Positions 5,805 to 14,461 are shown, counted from the first letter of the stretch. The stretch is 32,456 bases of DNA from Nocardia grenadensis NBRC 108939 (GCF_001613445.1 NZ_BDCJ01000044.1:1-32456); one strand, 5' to 3'. Numbers and translations: made by a program. The notes: generated by a model not told the origin, from the letters alone.

Positions 5805-8800
5805 ATGGCAGTCGTCGATGACCGCGGGCACACGGACTTCCCGCCGGAGCCCCCCGGCGAGGATTTCGGGCGCCAGCCGCCACACGATATGGCGGCCGAA
5901 CAGTCGGTGCTCGGCGGCATGCTGCTCAGCAAGGATGCCATCGCCGATGTGGTCGAAGTACTGCGCTCCGGAGATTTCTACCGGCCCGCCCATCAGGCCG
6001 TGTACGACGCCATTCTCGATCTCTACGGGCGCGGCGAACCCGCCGACCCGGTCACTGTGGCCGCCGGCCTGGACCGCAGCGGGGAACTGAAGCGCATCGG
6101 CGGCGCCCCGTACCTGGTCACCCTCACCCAGACCGTCCCTACCGCGGCGAACGCCGGTTTCTACGCCGAGATCGTCGCCGAGAAGGCCATCCTGCGCCGA
6201 CTGGTGGAAGCCGGCACCCGCATCGTGCAGTACGGCTACGCGGGCGCCGACGGCCAGGACGTCGCCGAGGTGGTCGACCGCGCCCAGGCCGAGGTCTACG
6301 AGGTCACCGAACGCCGGACCTCCGAGGATTTCCTCCCGCTGGAAGATCTCCTCCAGCCCACCATGGACGAGATCGACTCCATCGCCTCCCGCGGCGGTAT
6401 CTCCCTCGGTGTACCGACCGGATTCTCCGAACTCGACGAACTCACCAACGGCCTGCACCCCGGTCAGATGATCATCGTCGCCGCCCGGCCGGGTGTCGGT
6501 AAGGCGCTGGCTTTGGATACCCCGCTCCCCACGCCGGACGGCTGGACCACCATGGGCGAGGTGCGGGTAGGGGACCGGCTCATCGGTGCCGATGGCAAGC
6601 CCACCCGGGTCGTGGCAGCGACCGACGTGCTGGCGGGCCGCCCGTGTTACGAGGTCGAGTTTTCCGACGGCACTGTCATCGTCGCCGACGAACAGCATCA
6701 GTGGCTGACCGAGACCAGGGCTTCGCGGCGATCCGCGCAACAGGCCGACACCGGGTACAACCGCTACCGCAGCCAGAAGACCTTCGCCGCCGTACGCACC
6801 ACCGGGGAGATCGCGGCCACCCTGCGCTGTGCCACCGCCGACCGCCGGATCAACCACTCGGTCACGAACGCCCGGCCGCTGCAACTGCCCGCACGTGATC
6901 TGCTCGTCCCGCCCTACACGCTTGGTGCCTGGCTGGGCGACGGAACTGCCGCGGCCGCTCAGATAACTTCGGCTGATCCCGAAATCATCGCCTGTATCGA
7001 AGGGGAGGGCATCGTCGCTGTTCCTTCCGCTTCGGCGAAGCTCCGCTATCAACTGCGGTTGCCGGACGACGAGCCGGTGGTCCAACGGCTGTGCGTGGTA
7101 TGCGGCACGCCGTTCACGTCGTTCACCACCGAAGTGCGGACCTGTGGCCGATCCTGCGGCGGGCGGGCTCGGTTCGTATCCTCACCCGTTTCCGCCCCGA
7201 CCTGCCCGCGATGTGGCGAGCGCTCGATCGGGCTGCGGATGTGTCAGGTGTGCCGTAACAGGTTCGGGAGCGTACAGGCGCGGCTACGCACGATCGGCGT
7301 GCTCGGAAACAAGCACATTCCTGCCGAGTATCTGCGCGCCTCGGAAGCGCAACGCCGCGCACTGCTCGCCGGATTGCTCGATACCGACGGCACCGTCACC
7401 GTGGGCGGGTCTGTCCAGTTCTCGGTTACCGACGAGCGCCTCTTCGCAGATGTTCGCGAACTCGTCGTCGGCCTGGGATACCGCTGTGGCGTCTCGACCA
7501 AAGCGGTACGTGGACGTACACGTGAACGGTCGATTGCCTACACGCTCACCTTCGCCACGGACGATGAGGTGTTCGGCCTGTACCGGAAGGCGCTTCTGCA
7601 CAAGGAGCGCCGGGCGGTCTCCGGCACCAGCGGGCCCTGTTCACGATTCATTGTCGATGCCCGCCGGATCGACTCCGTCCCCGTCCGGTGCGTCGAGGTC
7701 GACAACAATGCCCATATGTATTTGGCCGGGCGTTCGATGGTGCCGACCCACAACTCGACGCTCGGCATGGATTTCATGCGCAGTGCCTCGATTCGGCACG
7801 GGCTGGCGAGTGTGATCTTCTCGCTGGAGATGAGCCGGACCGAGATCGTCATGCGCTTGCTGTCGGCCGAGGCGAAGATCAAGCTCGGGGATATGCGGGC
7901 CGGCCGGATGAGCGACGACGACTGGACCAAATTGGCGCGGCGGATGAGCGAGATCAGCGAAGCACCGCTGTTCGTGGACGATTCACCGAACCTCACCATG
8001 ATGGAGATCCGGGCCAAAGCACGGCGGCTGAAACAGCGCCACGACCTGAAACTTGTTGTGGTGGACTACCTGCAGCTGATGACCTCGGGCAAGAAGGTCG
8101 AATCCCGGCAGCAGGAGGTCTCGGATTTCTCGCGAAATCTGAAACTGCTGGCCAAGGAGCTGGAAGTTCCCGTTATCGCGATCAGTCAGCTGAACCGTGG
8201 TCCGGAACAGCGCACCGACAAGCGCCCGCAGGTCTCCGATCTACGCGAATCGGGATGTCTGCCGGCTTCTGCCCGGATACTTCGGGCGGACGATGGCGCA
8301 GAGGAAACTCTCGGTGAGTTGCTGGCCAGTGGAGAACAGCCCTTGGTCTGGTCGCTCGATGAACGTATGAGGCTGGTCGCGCGGCCGATGGTCAAAGTGT
8401 TCCCCAGCGGCCGCAAAGAGGTTTTCCTTGTTCGCTTGGCCTCTGGACGTCAGGTCGAAGCAACCGGAAATCACCCCTTCCTCACTGTCGACGGTTGGAT
8501 ACCGTTGGAGCGACTGTCCATTGACGACCGTGTCGCGACCCCGCGTAGCATGCCGGAGCCGGTCTGCACCGAGCGAATGCCGGACGCGGAGGTCGTGCTG
8601 CTGGCTCATATGATCGGCGATGGTTCCTGTATCCGTCGGCAGCCGATCCGGTACGCGAGTATCGACGAAGAAAATCTCGCAGCCGTAACCGAGGCAGCAC
8701 GGCATTTCGGTATCACTGCAGTCCGAGATGAGTACCCGGCAGCTCGGGTGACGACACTGCGGCTGCCTGCGCCGTACCGCCTCGCCCGAGGCAAGCGGAA

Positions 8801-9713
8801 TCCTATCTCCGTCTGGTTAGAAGACCTCGGGCTCTTCGGACTGCGCAGCTATGAGAAGTTCATCCCACGACAAGTATTTGCATTGCCGACAGACCAGGTC
8901 GCGTTGTTCATCCGGCATCTGTGGGCAACCGACGGTTCGGTCCGCTGGGATTCTTCGGGACGCCAGGCGCGCATCTATTACGCCTCCACCAGCCGTCGGC
9001 TTATCGACGACCTCGATCGGCTCCTCTTGCGCTTCGGAGTGCACGGCCGGATAAAAGCGACTCGGAAGCCGGGCTACCGCGTGTGCTGGCACCTGACAGT
9101 GGACGGTGCCGAAAACCAGACCGTTTTCCTCCGGGATATCGGCGTGCACGGAGCTCGTGGGGTGACCGGCAGTATCGCTCTCCGTCACCTGGCGTCCGTG
9201 GCGGGGAATGTCAACGTGGATACGGTGCCCAAGGAAGTCTGGTCGAAGGTCCGCACGTTACTCGCGACCAAAGAGATGACACACCGTGAATTTGCGGCTG
9301 CGATGAACTCCAGATTCTGCGGGTCCACGATGTGGAAACGCTCGCCCAGCCGCTCTCGACTCGCCCGCGTCGCGGACGTGCTGGAAGACGCCGATATCGA
9401 GATGCTGGCGACGAACGACGTTTTCTGGGACAGAATCGTGGAGATCACCAGCCTCGGTGAACAGGAGGTCTTCGACGGCACAGTCCCCGGTACCCACAAC
9501 TTCGTCGCGAATGGGGTATCGCTGCACAACAGTCTCGAGCAAGACGCGGATATGGTCATCCTGCTGCACCGGCCGGACGCCTTCGAGCGCGACGATCCGC
9601 GCGGCGGCGAAGCGGACCTCATCGTCGGCAAGCACCGTAACGGGCCCACGGCGACCATTACCGTCGCCCACCAGCTGCATCTGTCGCGGTTCGTCGATAT
9701 GGCCCGCGGCTGA
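5805..9713 (+). CDS. dnaB: Replicative DNA helicase DnaB with two inteins
   Basis: A 1302-residue precursor of the hexameric replicative helicase. Removing two inteins (residues 234-650 and 818-1242) leaves 460 residues, the normal DnaB length. The N-terminal domain starts around PPHDMAAEQSVLGGMLLS. The Walker A loop ARPGVGK is cut by the first intein exactly between Lys233 and Ser651. Walker B is in VVVDYLQLM, and the second intein follows DLRESG in the motif that reads RESG-SLEQDAD after splicing. The ATG at 5805 was preferred to an in-frame GTG at 5769 because the AAGGAG motif lies between them. No hairpin follows the stop. Both inteins must leave for the ATPase core to form, so helicase activity depends on two splicing events. 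Both extein joints keep Ser at +1. Confidence 0.97.
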   Translation: MAVVDDRGHTDFPPEPPGEDFGRQPPHDMAAEQSVLGGMLLSKDAIADVVEVLRSGDFYRPAHQAVYDAILDLYGRGEPADPVTVAAGLDRSGELKRIGGAPYLVTLTQTVPTAANAGFYAEIVAEKAILRRLVEAGTRIVQYGYAGADGQDVAEVVDRAQAEVYEVTERRTSEDFLPLEDLLQPTMDEIDSIASRGGISLGVPTGFSELDELTNGLHPGQMIIVAARPGVGKALALDTPLPTPDGWTTMGEVRVGDRLIGADGKPTRVVAATDVLAGRPCYEVEFSDGTVIVADEQHQWLTETRASRRSAQQADTGYNRYRSQKTFAAVRTTGEIAATLRCATADRRINHSVTNARPLQLPARDLLVPPYTLGAWLGDGTAAAAQITSADPEIIACIEGEGIVAVPSASAKLRYQLRLPDDEPVVQRLCVVCGTPFTSFTTEVRTCGRSCGGRARFVSSPVSAPTCPRCGERSIGLRMCQVCRNRFGSVQARLRTIGVLGNKHIPAEYLRASEAQRRALLAGLLDTDGTVTVGGSVQFSVTDERLFADVRELVVGLGYRCGVSTKAVRGRTRERSIAYTLTFATDDEVFGLYRKALLHKERRAVSGTSGPCSRFIVDARRIDSVPVRCVEVDNNAHMYLAGRSMVPTHNSTLGMDFMRSASIRHGLASVIFSLEMSRTEIVMRLLSAEAKIKLGDMRAGRMSDDDWTKLARRMSEISEAPLFVDDSPNLTMMEIRAKARRLKQRHDLKLVVVDYLQLMTSGKKVESRQQEVSDFSRNLKLLAKELEVPVIAISQLNRGPEQRTDKRPQVSDLRESGCLPASARILRADDGAEETLGELLASGEQPLVWSLDERMRLVARPMVKVFPSGRKEVFLVRLASGRQVEATGNHPFLTVDGWIPLERLSIDDRVATPRSMPEPVCTERMPDAEVVLLAHMIGDGSCIRRQPIRYASIDEENLAAVTEAARHFGITAVRDEYPAARVTTLRLPAPYRLARGKRNPISVWLEDLGLFGLRSYEKFIPRQVFALPTDQVALFIRHLWATDGSVRWDSSGRQARIYYASTSRRLIDDLDRLLLRFGVHGRIKATRKPGYRVCWHLTVDGAENQTVFLRDIGVHGARGVTGSIALRHLASVAGNVNVDTVPKEVWSKVRTLLATKEMTHREFAAAMNSRFCGSTMWKRSPSRSRLARVADVLEDADIEMLATNDVFWDRIVEITSLGEQEVFDGTVPGTHNFVANGVSLHNSLEQDADMVILLHRPDAFERDDPRGGEADLIVGKHRNGPTATITVAHQLHLSRFVDMARG
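6504..7754 (+). other. Class 3 intein in the DnaB P-loop, with endonuclease and two Cys4 clusters
   Basis: A 417-residue intein, precursor residues 234-650. It begins with Ala, so it lacks the usual Cys or Ser nucleophile, and carries the class 3 triplet: W300 in block B (HQW, with H298), C629 in block F (VRCVEVD) and T648 in block G (PTHN). It ends H649-N650 before Ser+1. Class 3 inteins start splicing from the internal block F cysteine. LAGLIDADG motifs are LGAWLGDG (373-380) and LLAGLLDTDG (520-529), so the homing endonuclease looks intact. Between them are two zinc-ligand-like clusters: C430, C433, C447, C451 and C467, C470, C480, C483. Boundaries are exact because the P-loop sequence resumes across them. 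Confidence 0.93.
8256..9530 (+). other. Class 1 intein in DnaB at the RESG site
   Basis: A 425-residue intein, precursor residues 818-1242, starting Cys and ending VSLHN before Ser+1, so standard class 1 chemistry. Block B is the ATGNHPF segment. The segments SLDERMRLVARPM and FPSGRKEVF resemble the M. tuberculosis DnaB intein as I remember it, which is inserted at the same RESG motif. The endonuclease motifs LLAHMIGDGS and LFIRHLWATDGS are intact, suggesting an active or recently active LAGLIDADG homing enzyme. Codon use is slightly less GC-biased than the flanking extein. Confidence 0.94.
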
Positions 9714-9776
9714 GCCTCGCTACGACGAACGCGAAATGGGTGCCGACGACGAAAATTCTGGACCGCGGAGACGACC

Positions 9777-10727
9777 GTGGTCCCCAAGGCCTGTGGTGTG
9801 AGCAATGGCCGGCCGCTGCGCACTTCGGATAGCGAAACTCTATGGGCGTCTACACCGTTGATCCTCGATGCGGATATCGGGAGCGCACCCGATAGCGCGA
9901 TCACCGTCGCGATCGCGGCCGCTCAACCCAACCTTTCTCTGGTCCTTACCAGTGACGAACGCGCCGGCCGGCGGGCACGGCTGGCGCGGCACCTGCTCGA
10001 TCTCCTGGGCCGCACCGATGTTCCGGTCGTCGCCGGGCGCGAACTCGATGGCGAAACTATCTGGACCGCCGGCGACTCGACACCCGCGGAATCTGTCATC
10101 GAGGAGACTGGAGTCGGCGCTGCCGTCGAGGCTGTGCTGTCTCGTCACAATGGCGAGGTGTCCTGGGTCGGGTTGGGACCGATGTCCAATCTCGCCGACC
10201 TGCTCTCGACGAACCCCGAGGTCGGTCACCGCCTGGCCGTCACACAGGCCGGCGGTGGCAGCCGCTTTTCCCCGACTCCGGCCGAACGCAATATCGCACT
10301 CGACATACCCGCTGCCCACACTGTCCTCTCCGCGGGTATTCAACCGACAATCGTTTCGTCCGCCGTGGCTGTATTCATCTTCAACACCGAGACCGTGGAC
10401 ACCACCGGCTACCGGATCCTGGCGCGGACAACCAATCCCATATCGGTACTTCTGCGCAGCCAGATGGACCAATGGTTCGCCCGGTTCAGCCCCTACAGCG
10501 ACCAATACGGCCCCTTGACGCTGGCACTGGCGTTGGGCGCCGACTTCATCGAAACAGAGCCGGCGAACATCGAGCTGGACAGTTCCGGTCGCATGCAGAT
10601 AGGCCGACACCCGGTCACCTGGGCCCACCACGTCAACTACGTGGCACTCGGACACTGGTTCACCTACCAACTCGCAGAGATAGAAAGATACGGCGTGGTC
10701 AGATACCACCGGACTCCCGATTGGTGA
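9777..10727 (+). CDS. Divergent nucleoside hydrolase-like protein
   Basis: A 316-residue protein resembling the inosine-uridine nucleoside hydrolase fold. The N-terminal strand reads PLILDADIGSAPDS (27-40), where active enzymes have a DTDxGxDD calcium site. Here the two last aspartates are displaced or replaced. Other family-like segments are GLGPMSNLADLL, NIALDIPAAHTVL and YGPLTLALALG, the last standing where the family has its second metal Asp. The protein may therefore bind metal weakly or have lost hydrolase activity. The GTG at 9777 has GGAG six bases upstream; a second in-frame GTG is at 9798. It follows dnaB by 63 bp with no visible terminator, so read-through is possible. The family call is an inference from weak motifs. 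Confidence 0.6.
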   Translation: MVPKACGVSNGRPLRTSDSETLWASTPLILDADIGSAPDSAITVAIAAAQPNLSLVLTSDERAGRRARLARHLLDLLGRTDVPVVAGRELDGETIWTAGDSTPAESVIEETGVGAAVEAVLSRHNGEVSWVGLGPMSNLADLLSTNPEVGHRLAVTQAGGGSRFSPTPAERNIALDIPAAHTVLSAGIQPTIVSSAVAVFIFNTETVDTTGYRILARTTNPISVLLRSQMDQWFARFSPYSDQYGPLTLALALGADFIETEPANIELDSSGRMQIGRHPVTWAHHVNYVALGHWFTYQLAEIERYGVVRYHRTPDW

Positions 10728-10907
10728 ACCCGATCCATCAGCCTGCGCAGTCCGCGCCGACGACGAGGGGCTGCCGATCCTGGTCGTCGCCGAGGAGGGC
10801 GAAGTCCTCATCGGACGGCGGCACGGAGCCGGTCGACACCACCGTGCCGCGCTTCGTCGCCGCGTCACCCGTGCGATATTGCGGGCGCTCGGCCGTTGAA
10901 TGTTCTG

Positions 10908-11465
10908 CTAGAGATCCCGGATGACGCGGCAGGGATTGCCGGCGGCGAAGACGCGGGGCGGGATATCGCGGGTGACCACGCTGCCCGCGCCGATCACCGA
11001 GTCCGCGCCGATGGTGACTCTGGGGCAGACGATGACGCCGCCGCCCAGCCAGGTGTTGTCGCCGATGGTGATGGGTGCGGCGGATTCCCAGCCGGCCCGC
11101 CGGAGTTCGTGGTCCTCCATGGGGTGCAGCGGGGTGAGGATCTGGGCGCCGGGGCCGATCGCGACATCGTTTCCGATGGTGACGGGGGCGCAGTCGAGGA
11201 TCACGGTGTCGTAGTTGAGGAAGGTGTTGCTGCCGATTCTGGTCAGGTAGCCGTAGTCGCAGCGGAAGGGCGGCATGATCACGGTGCCCGCACCGCACTC
11301 GCCCAGCAGCTTGCCGAGGATTTCCTGCCGTTCGGTCTCGGCATCGGGGGCGGTGTCGTTGTAGCGGGCGGTCAGTGCGTGACAGGCGCGGCGTTCCGCG
11401 ACGAGTTCCGGGTCGTTGCCGCGATAGAGGTCGCCGCGCAGCATACGTTCCTTATCGGTCGCCAT
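10908..11465 (-). CDS. Maltose/galactoside O-acetyltransferase family enzyme
   Basis: A 185-residue left-handed beta-helix acetyltransferase of the Maa/NodL type, which moves acetyl from acetyl-CoA to a sugar hydroxyl in the cytosol. The N-terminus has the family's helical cap (KERMLRGDLYRGNDPEL). Hexapeptide repeats run from about residue 58 to the end, for example PVTIGNDVAIGPGA and VTIGADSVIGAGSVV. His114 in TPLHP is at the usual catalytic position. The C-terminal AGNPCRVIR loop is typical. Full length. It faces the nucleoside hydrolase-like gene and is divergent from the next gene; substrate unknown. Confidence 0.9.
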   Translation of the reverse strand: MATDKERMLRGDLYRGNDPELVAERRACHALTARYNDTAPDAETERQEILGKLLGECGAGTVIMPPFRCDYGYLTRIGSNTFLNYDTVILDCAPVTIGNDVAIGPGAQILTPLHPMEDHELRRAGWESAAPITIGDNTWLGGGVIVCPRVTIGADSVIGAGSVVTRDIPPRVFAAGNPCRVIRDL

Positions 11466-11716
11466 GGACTCGATACTGCCGGATCGGCGCGGTGCCGGGT
11501 GGCGAACCTGCCGGCCGGGTGCCGACGGGTCGGCGGGGCCGTGCGGCTGCGCGGTCCGGGTCTCGGCGAAGTACCGGCGCGCCGTGCTGGGCGTGACGCC
11601 GCACGGTCACGTGTGGCGTACGTCGCAGCGGGGGCCGGTCGCGGTCGGGGTAGATGCTTTCTCAGTTCACGGACGTAGGCTTGAGGTGTAGCGTCCGCTC
11701 GTCCAGGAGGACGGCA

Positions 11717-12439
11717 ATGTTCGAGAGTCCGCGAACGATCGCCGGCACCGAGCCGGTGCTGCCGGCGGGCGCGGGCGCGGAGCGATTCGCCGGGCACGGA
11801 GTGATGGGGCAGCCGTTCGCCAGTGGCCATTACCTGGCGTTCCGGCATTTCGCCGCCAGCTCGGTGGGGCCCGGATACGAATCGGTCTGGCACCGGAACC
11901 CGGACCGGGAATGGGTCATCTACAGCAGTGTCGCACCGGAGACCAGTTGTGTGCGGTACTACGGTGCCGCGCTCGTGGACGCGCGGGTCGCGGATATCTC
12001 GGTGACCTGGACGGGACCCTTCGCGTTGACGGTGACGGTGCCCGGCACGCTGGTCTGGGATATCGAGTTGGGGCGGTCGCCGGCGACGACGGCGATGACG
12101 GCGCTGGGCAGCGTGCTGCCCGCGGCGCTGTGGCGCGACCCCACGATGCTGTCGGTCATGTCGCGGGTGGCGGGCCCGGCGCTCGGCGTGGGGCAGGTGC
12201 GGTTGCGTGGCACCACCCCGAACGGGCAATGGTTCCGGCTGAATCCGCGGATGCTGTGGACGGTCGAGCACACGGTGGCCCGGATCGGCGGCGTCGATAT
12301 CGGCCCGCCCGGACCGTTGGCCGAGCAGACGGCGCTCGGTGACTTCCGGTTACCGCAACGTGGCATGTTCGCGGTGGGTCAGGCGTATTTCGAGCGGTAC
12401 GACGCCGCGCGGCACGAGGCGGGAACACCGAGGACTTGA
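11717..12439 (+). CDS. Unknown protein, 240 residues
   Basis: I do not recognise this protein. AGGAGG lies six bases before the ATG at 11717, which supports that start over an upstream ATG at 11654. No signal peptide or strong transmembrane helix is evident. The sequence looks like a globular mixed fold rich in Trp, Tyr and Phe. The C-terminal third has the segments NGQWFRLNPRMLWTVEHTV and GMFAVGQAYFERYD. Third-position GC is high, as in neighbouring genes, so it is real and native. It is monocistronic, ending in a bidirectional hairpin 75 bp downstream. Confidence 0.75.
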   Translation: MFESPRTIAGTEPVLPAGAGAERFAGHGVMGQPFASGHYLAFRHFAASSVGPGYESVWHRNPDREWVIYSSVAPETSCVRYYGAALVDARVADISVTWTGPFALTVTVPGTLVWDIELGRSPATTAMTALGSVLPAALWRDPTMLSVMSRVAGPALGVGQVRLRGTTPNGQWFRLNPRMLWTVEHTVARIGGVDIGPPGPLAEQTALGDFRLPQRGMFAVGQAYFERYDAARHEAGTPRT

Positions 12440-12513
12440 CGGCCCGGCCCGTGCGCGCGCGGCGAGGCCGGGCCCGGCCGCGGGTGGGAACGCGTTGCTG
12501 GTCCCCCCGATGA

Positions 12514-12557
12514 AACGGCAGTGGGAGCCGACCCTCGGGTCCGCTCCCACTGCCGTT
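12514..12557. terminator. Bidirectional terminator between convergent genes
   Basis: A perfect 15-bp inverted repeat (12514-12528 with 12543-12557) whose 14-nt loop can fold into a small GACC/GGTC hairpin. It sits between the ends of two converging genes, at 12439 (+) and 12572 (-), and would serve both. Confidence 0.85.
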
Positions 12558-12571
12558 CGGGACGTGCCGTG

Positions 12572-13684
12572 TCAGCCGACGGGGGTCGGCTCCGAAGCCT
12601 CGGTGGGTTTCGGATCGTCTTCCTTGCGGTTGCGGCGGACGCTGGACAGGACCGCGGCACCGATGAAGGCGATACCGATGAGGCCGGTGACGAGCTCGTG
12701 GATGTGGATATCACCGACGGTGACCAGCAGGATCAGGGCCAGTGCGCCGATGGCCCAGTGGGCGCCGTGTTCGAGGTACACGTATTCGTTCAGTGTGCCC
12801 CGGCGCACCAGATAGACGGTGATCGACCGGACGAACATGGCACCGATCAGGCCGAGGCCCAGGGCGATGATGATCGGGTCGGCGGTGATCGCGAACGCGC
12901 CGATCACGCCGTCGAAGGAGAACGATGCGTCGAGGACCTCGAGGTACAGGAACAGGAAGAATCCGGCCTTACCCGTGGCCTTGGCCAGCCCGGACGGGCC
13001 GCCGGCAGCTTCTTCGGCGTGTTCCTCGGCGTTGAACATCGAACCCAGACCGTCGACGGCGATGTAGATGATCATGCCGAGCAGACCGGCCAGCAGCACG
13101 GTGGAGCGGTCGTCGTCGTGGGCGAGGAACTCCGCGGCCAGCACCAGGCCGATACCGGCGATGACCACCGACATCATGTCCAGCTTGCCGGCCTTGGCCA
13201 GGGGGCGTTCGATCCAGGACAGCCAGGTGATCTCGCGGTCTTCGAGGATGAAGTTGAGGAACAGCATCGCCAGGAACATGCCGCCGAATGCCGCGATCTG
13301 CGGGTGCGCACCGGTGAGCAGGGTCTCGTAGCTGGGGGAGCCGTCGGGGAAGTACGCGGCGTCGCCGGCGGGCGGGTTCAACGCCAGATCGAAGGCTTCG
13401 ACGGGATTCAGGCCCGCGGTGACCCACACGATTGCCAGCGGGAAGACCAGCCGCATACCGAAGACGGCGATCAGGATGCCGATGGTGAGGAAGATCTTCT
13501 GCCAGAACTCACTCATCTTTTCCAAGATGGTGGCATTGATCACGGCATTGTCGAACGACAGTGACACCTCGAGGATGCCGAGGATGAGGCAGAGCGCCAG
13601 GGCAGTCGGGCCGCCGTAGAGGAATGCCACCCCCAGCGACAGCACCGTGACGACCAAGGATAAACCGAATATGCGCAGGACCAC
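12572..13684 (-). CDS. TerC-superfamily DUF475 membrane protein
   Basis: A 370-residue polytopic membrane protein of the DUF475 branch of the TerC/LysE superfamily. About eight to nine hydrophobic helices are visible. The family's paired acidic motifs are SFDNAVIN (43-50) and a second one, FSFDGVIGAF, in the C-terminal half. These place Asp residues inside the membrane. Characterised TerC relatives export manganese or link to tellurite resistance; a metal transport role here is inferred. A charged cytoplasmic loop rich in Glu (AEEHAEEAAG) divides the halves. It follows terD on the same strand, but a hairpin lies between, so it probably has its own promoter or partial read-through. The start was chosen at the ATG at 13684, where the first helix begins. 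Confidence 0.88.
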   Translation of the reverse strand: MVLRIFGLSLVVTVLSLGVAFLYGGPTALALCLILGILEVSLSFDNAVINATILEKMSEFWQKIFLTIGILIAVFGMRLVFPLAIVWVTAGLNPVEAFDLALNPPAGDAAYFPDGSPSYETLLTGAHPQIAAFGGMFLAMLFLNFILEDREITWLSWIERPLAKAGKLDMMSVVIAGIGLVLAAEFLAHDDDRSTVLLAGLLGMIIYIAVDGLGSMFNAEEHAEEAAGGPSGLAKATGKAGFFLFLYLEVLDASFSFDGVIGAFAITADPIIIALGLGLIGAMFVRSITVYLVRRGTLNEYVYLEHGAHWAIGALALILLVTVGDIHIHELVTGLIGIAFIGAAVLSSVRRNRKEDDPKPTEASEPTPVG

Positions 13685-13835
13685 GCTGGGACCTTTCGTG
13701 TGCGGTGGCCGGACTGCGGTCGGTATCCCGGCCTGTACGAGAAACCTGGTCGGCGATATCGACGACCAGTCACCAGCGTTGCCGTCGACCGCCTATTTGT
13801 CCAATTTGTCCCCTGACGCCTCTGGGACAGAGAAC

Positions 13836-13862
13836 GAGGGGGCCCGTGCACCGGACCCCCTC
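13836..13862 (-). terminator. Terminator downstream of terD
   Basis: A 7-bp GC-rich stem (13836-13842 with 13856-13862) continues past one mismatch into three more pairs around a five-base loop. It starts 24 bases past the terD stop on the minus strand. A second small hairpin lies further on (13807-13812 with 13824-13829). Confidence 0.65.
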
Positions 13863-13885
13863 ACGCTACCCGGAGGTGTGGATCG

Positions 13886-14461
13886 TCAGACGTTCACACC
13901 GTAGTCGCGCGCGATACCGGCCAGGCCGGACGCGTAACCCTGGCCGATGGCGCGGAACTTCCACTCGGCGCCGTTGCGGTACAGCTCGCCGAAGACCATG
14001 GCGGTCTCGGTGGAGGCGTCCTCGGACAGGTCGTAGCGGGCCAGCTCTTCGCCGTTCGCCCGGTTCACGACGCGGATGTAGGCGTTGCGTACCTGACCGA
14101 ACGACTGCGAACGGCCGTCCGCCTCGTAGATCGAGACGGGGAAGAAGATGCTCTCGATATTCGCCGGGGTGTTGGCGAGGTCGACGTTGATGACCTCGTC
14201 GTCGCCTTCGCCCTCGCCGGTGGTGTTGTCACCGGCGTGCTCGATGGCACCGTCGGGGGATTTGAGGTTGTTGAAGAACACGAAGTGCTGGTCGGAGACG
14301 ACCTTCTTGTCGGCTCCGGTGGCGATCGCGCTGGCGTCCAGATCGAAATCGGTGCCCGTGGTGGTGCGTACATCCCAGCCCAGGCCGACGGCGACCGCAG
14401 TGAGGCCCGGAGCCGCCTTGCTCAGCGAGACGTTGCCGCCCTTGGACAAACTGACACCCAT
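13886..14461 (-). CDS. terD: TerD family calcium-binding stress protein
   Basis: A 191-residue canonical TerD, a cytosolic calcium-binding beta-sandwich protein linked to tellurite and general stress resistance. It starts MGVSLSKGGNVSLSK. The two acidic calcium-site segments are intact: DFDLDAS (38-44) and GDNTTGEGEGDDEVINVDL (78-96). The C-terminal signature ELYRNGAEWKFRAIGQGY is present (159-176). The ATG at 14461 has GAAAGGGA upstream; longer in-frame readings run antisense through the opposite gene and are rejected. It is divergent from the four-gene lyase-PRTase-HAD operon with 282 bp between, so both may share a control region. A hairpin ends the unit before the TerC-like gene. Confidence 0.95.
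   Translation of the reverse strand: MGVSLSKGGNVSLSKAAPGLTAVAVGLGWDVRTTTGTDFDLDASAIATGADKKVVSDQHFVFFNNLKSPDGAIEHAGDNTTGEGEGDDEVINVDLANTPANIESIFFPVSIYEADGRSQSFGQVRNAYIRVVNRANGEELARYDLSEDASTETAMVFGELYRNGAEWKFRAIGQGYASGLAGIARDYGVNV

Noticed and set aside
10738..10842. A 34-codon minus-strand frame with high third-position GC
   Set aside because: It has no ribosome site, and a plus-strand frame over the same bases looks equally coding; it may be a gene remnant, but I cannot support either strand.
9840..10868. A 342-codon minus-strand frame opposite the nucleoside hydrolase-like gene
   Set aside because: The plus-strand frame has a ribosome site and recognisable fold motifs; the minus frame has neither.
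9840..12439. Genomic island borders or phage attachment site near dnaB
   Set aside because: No integrase, tRNA target or direct-repeat pair was found; codon use is like that of the neighbours.
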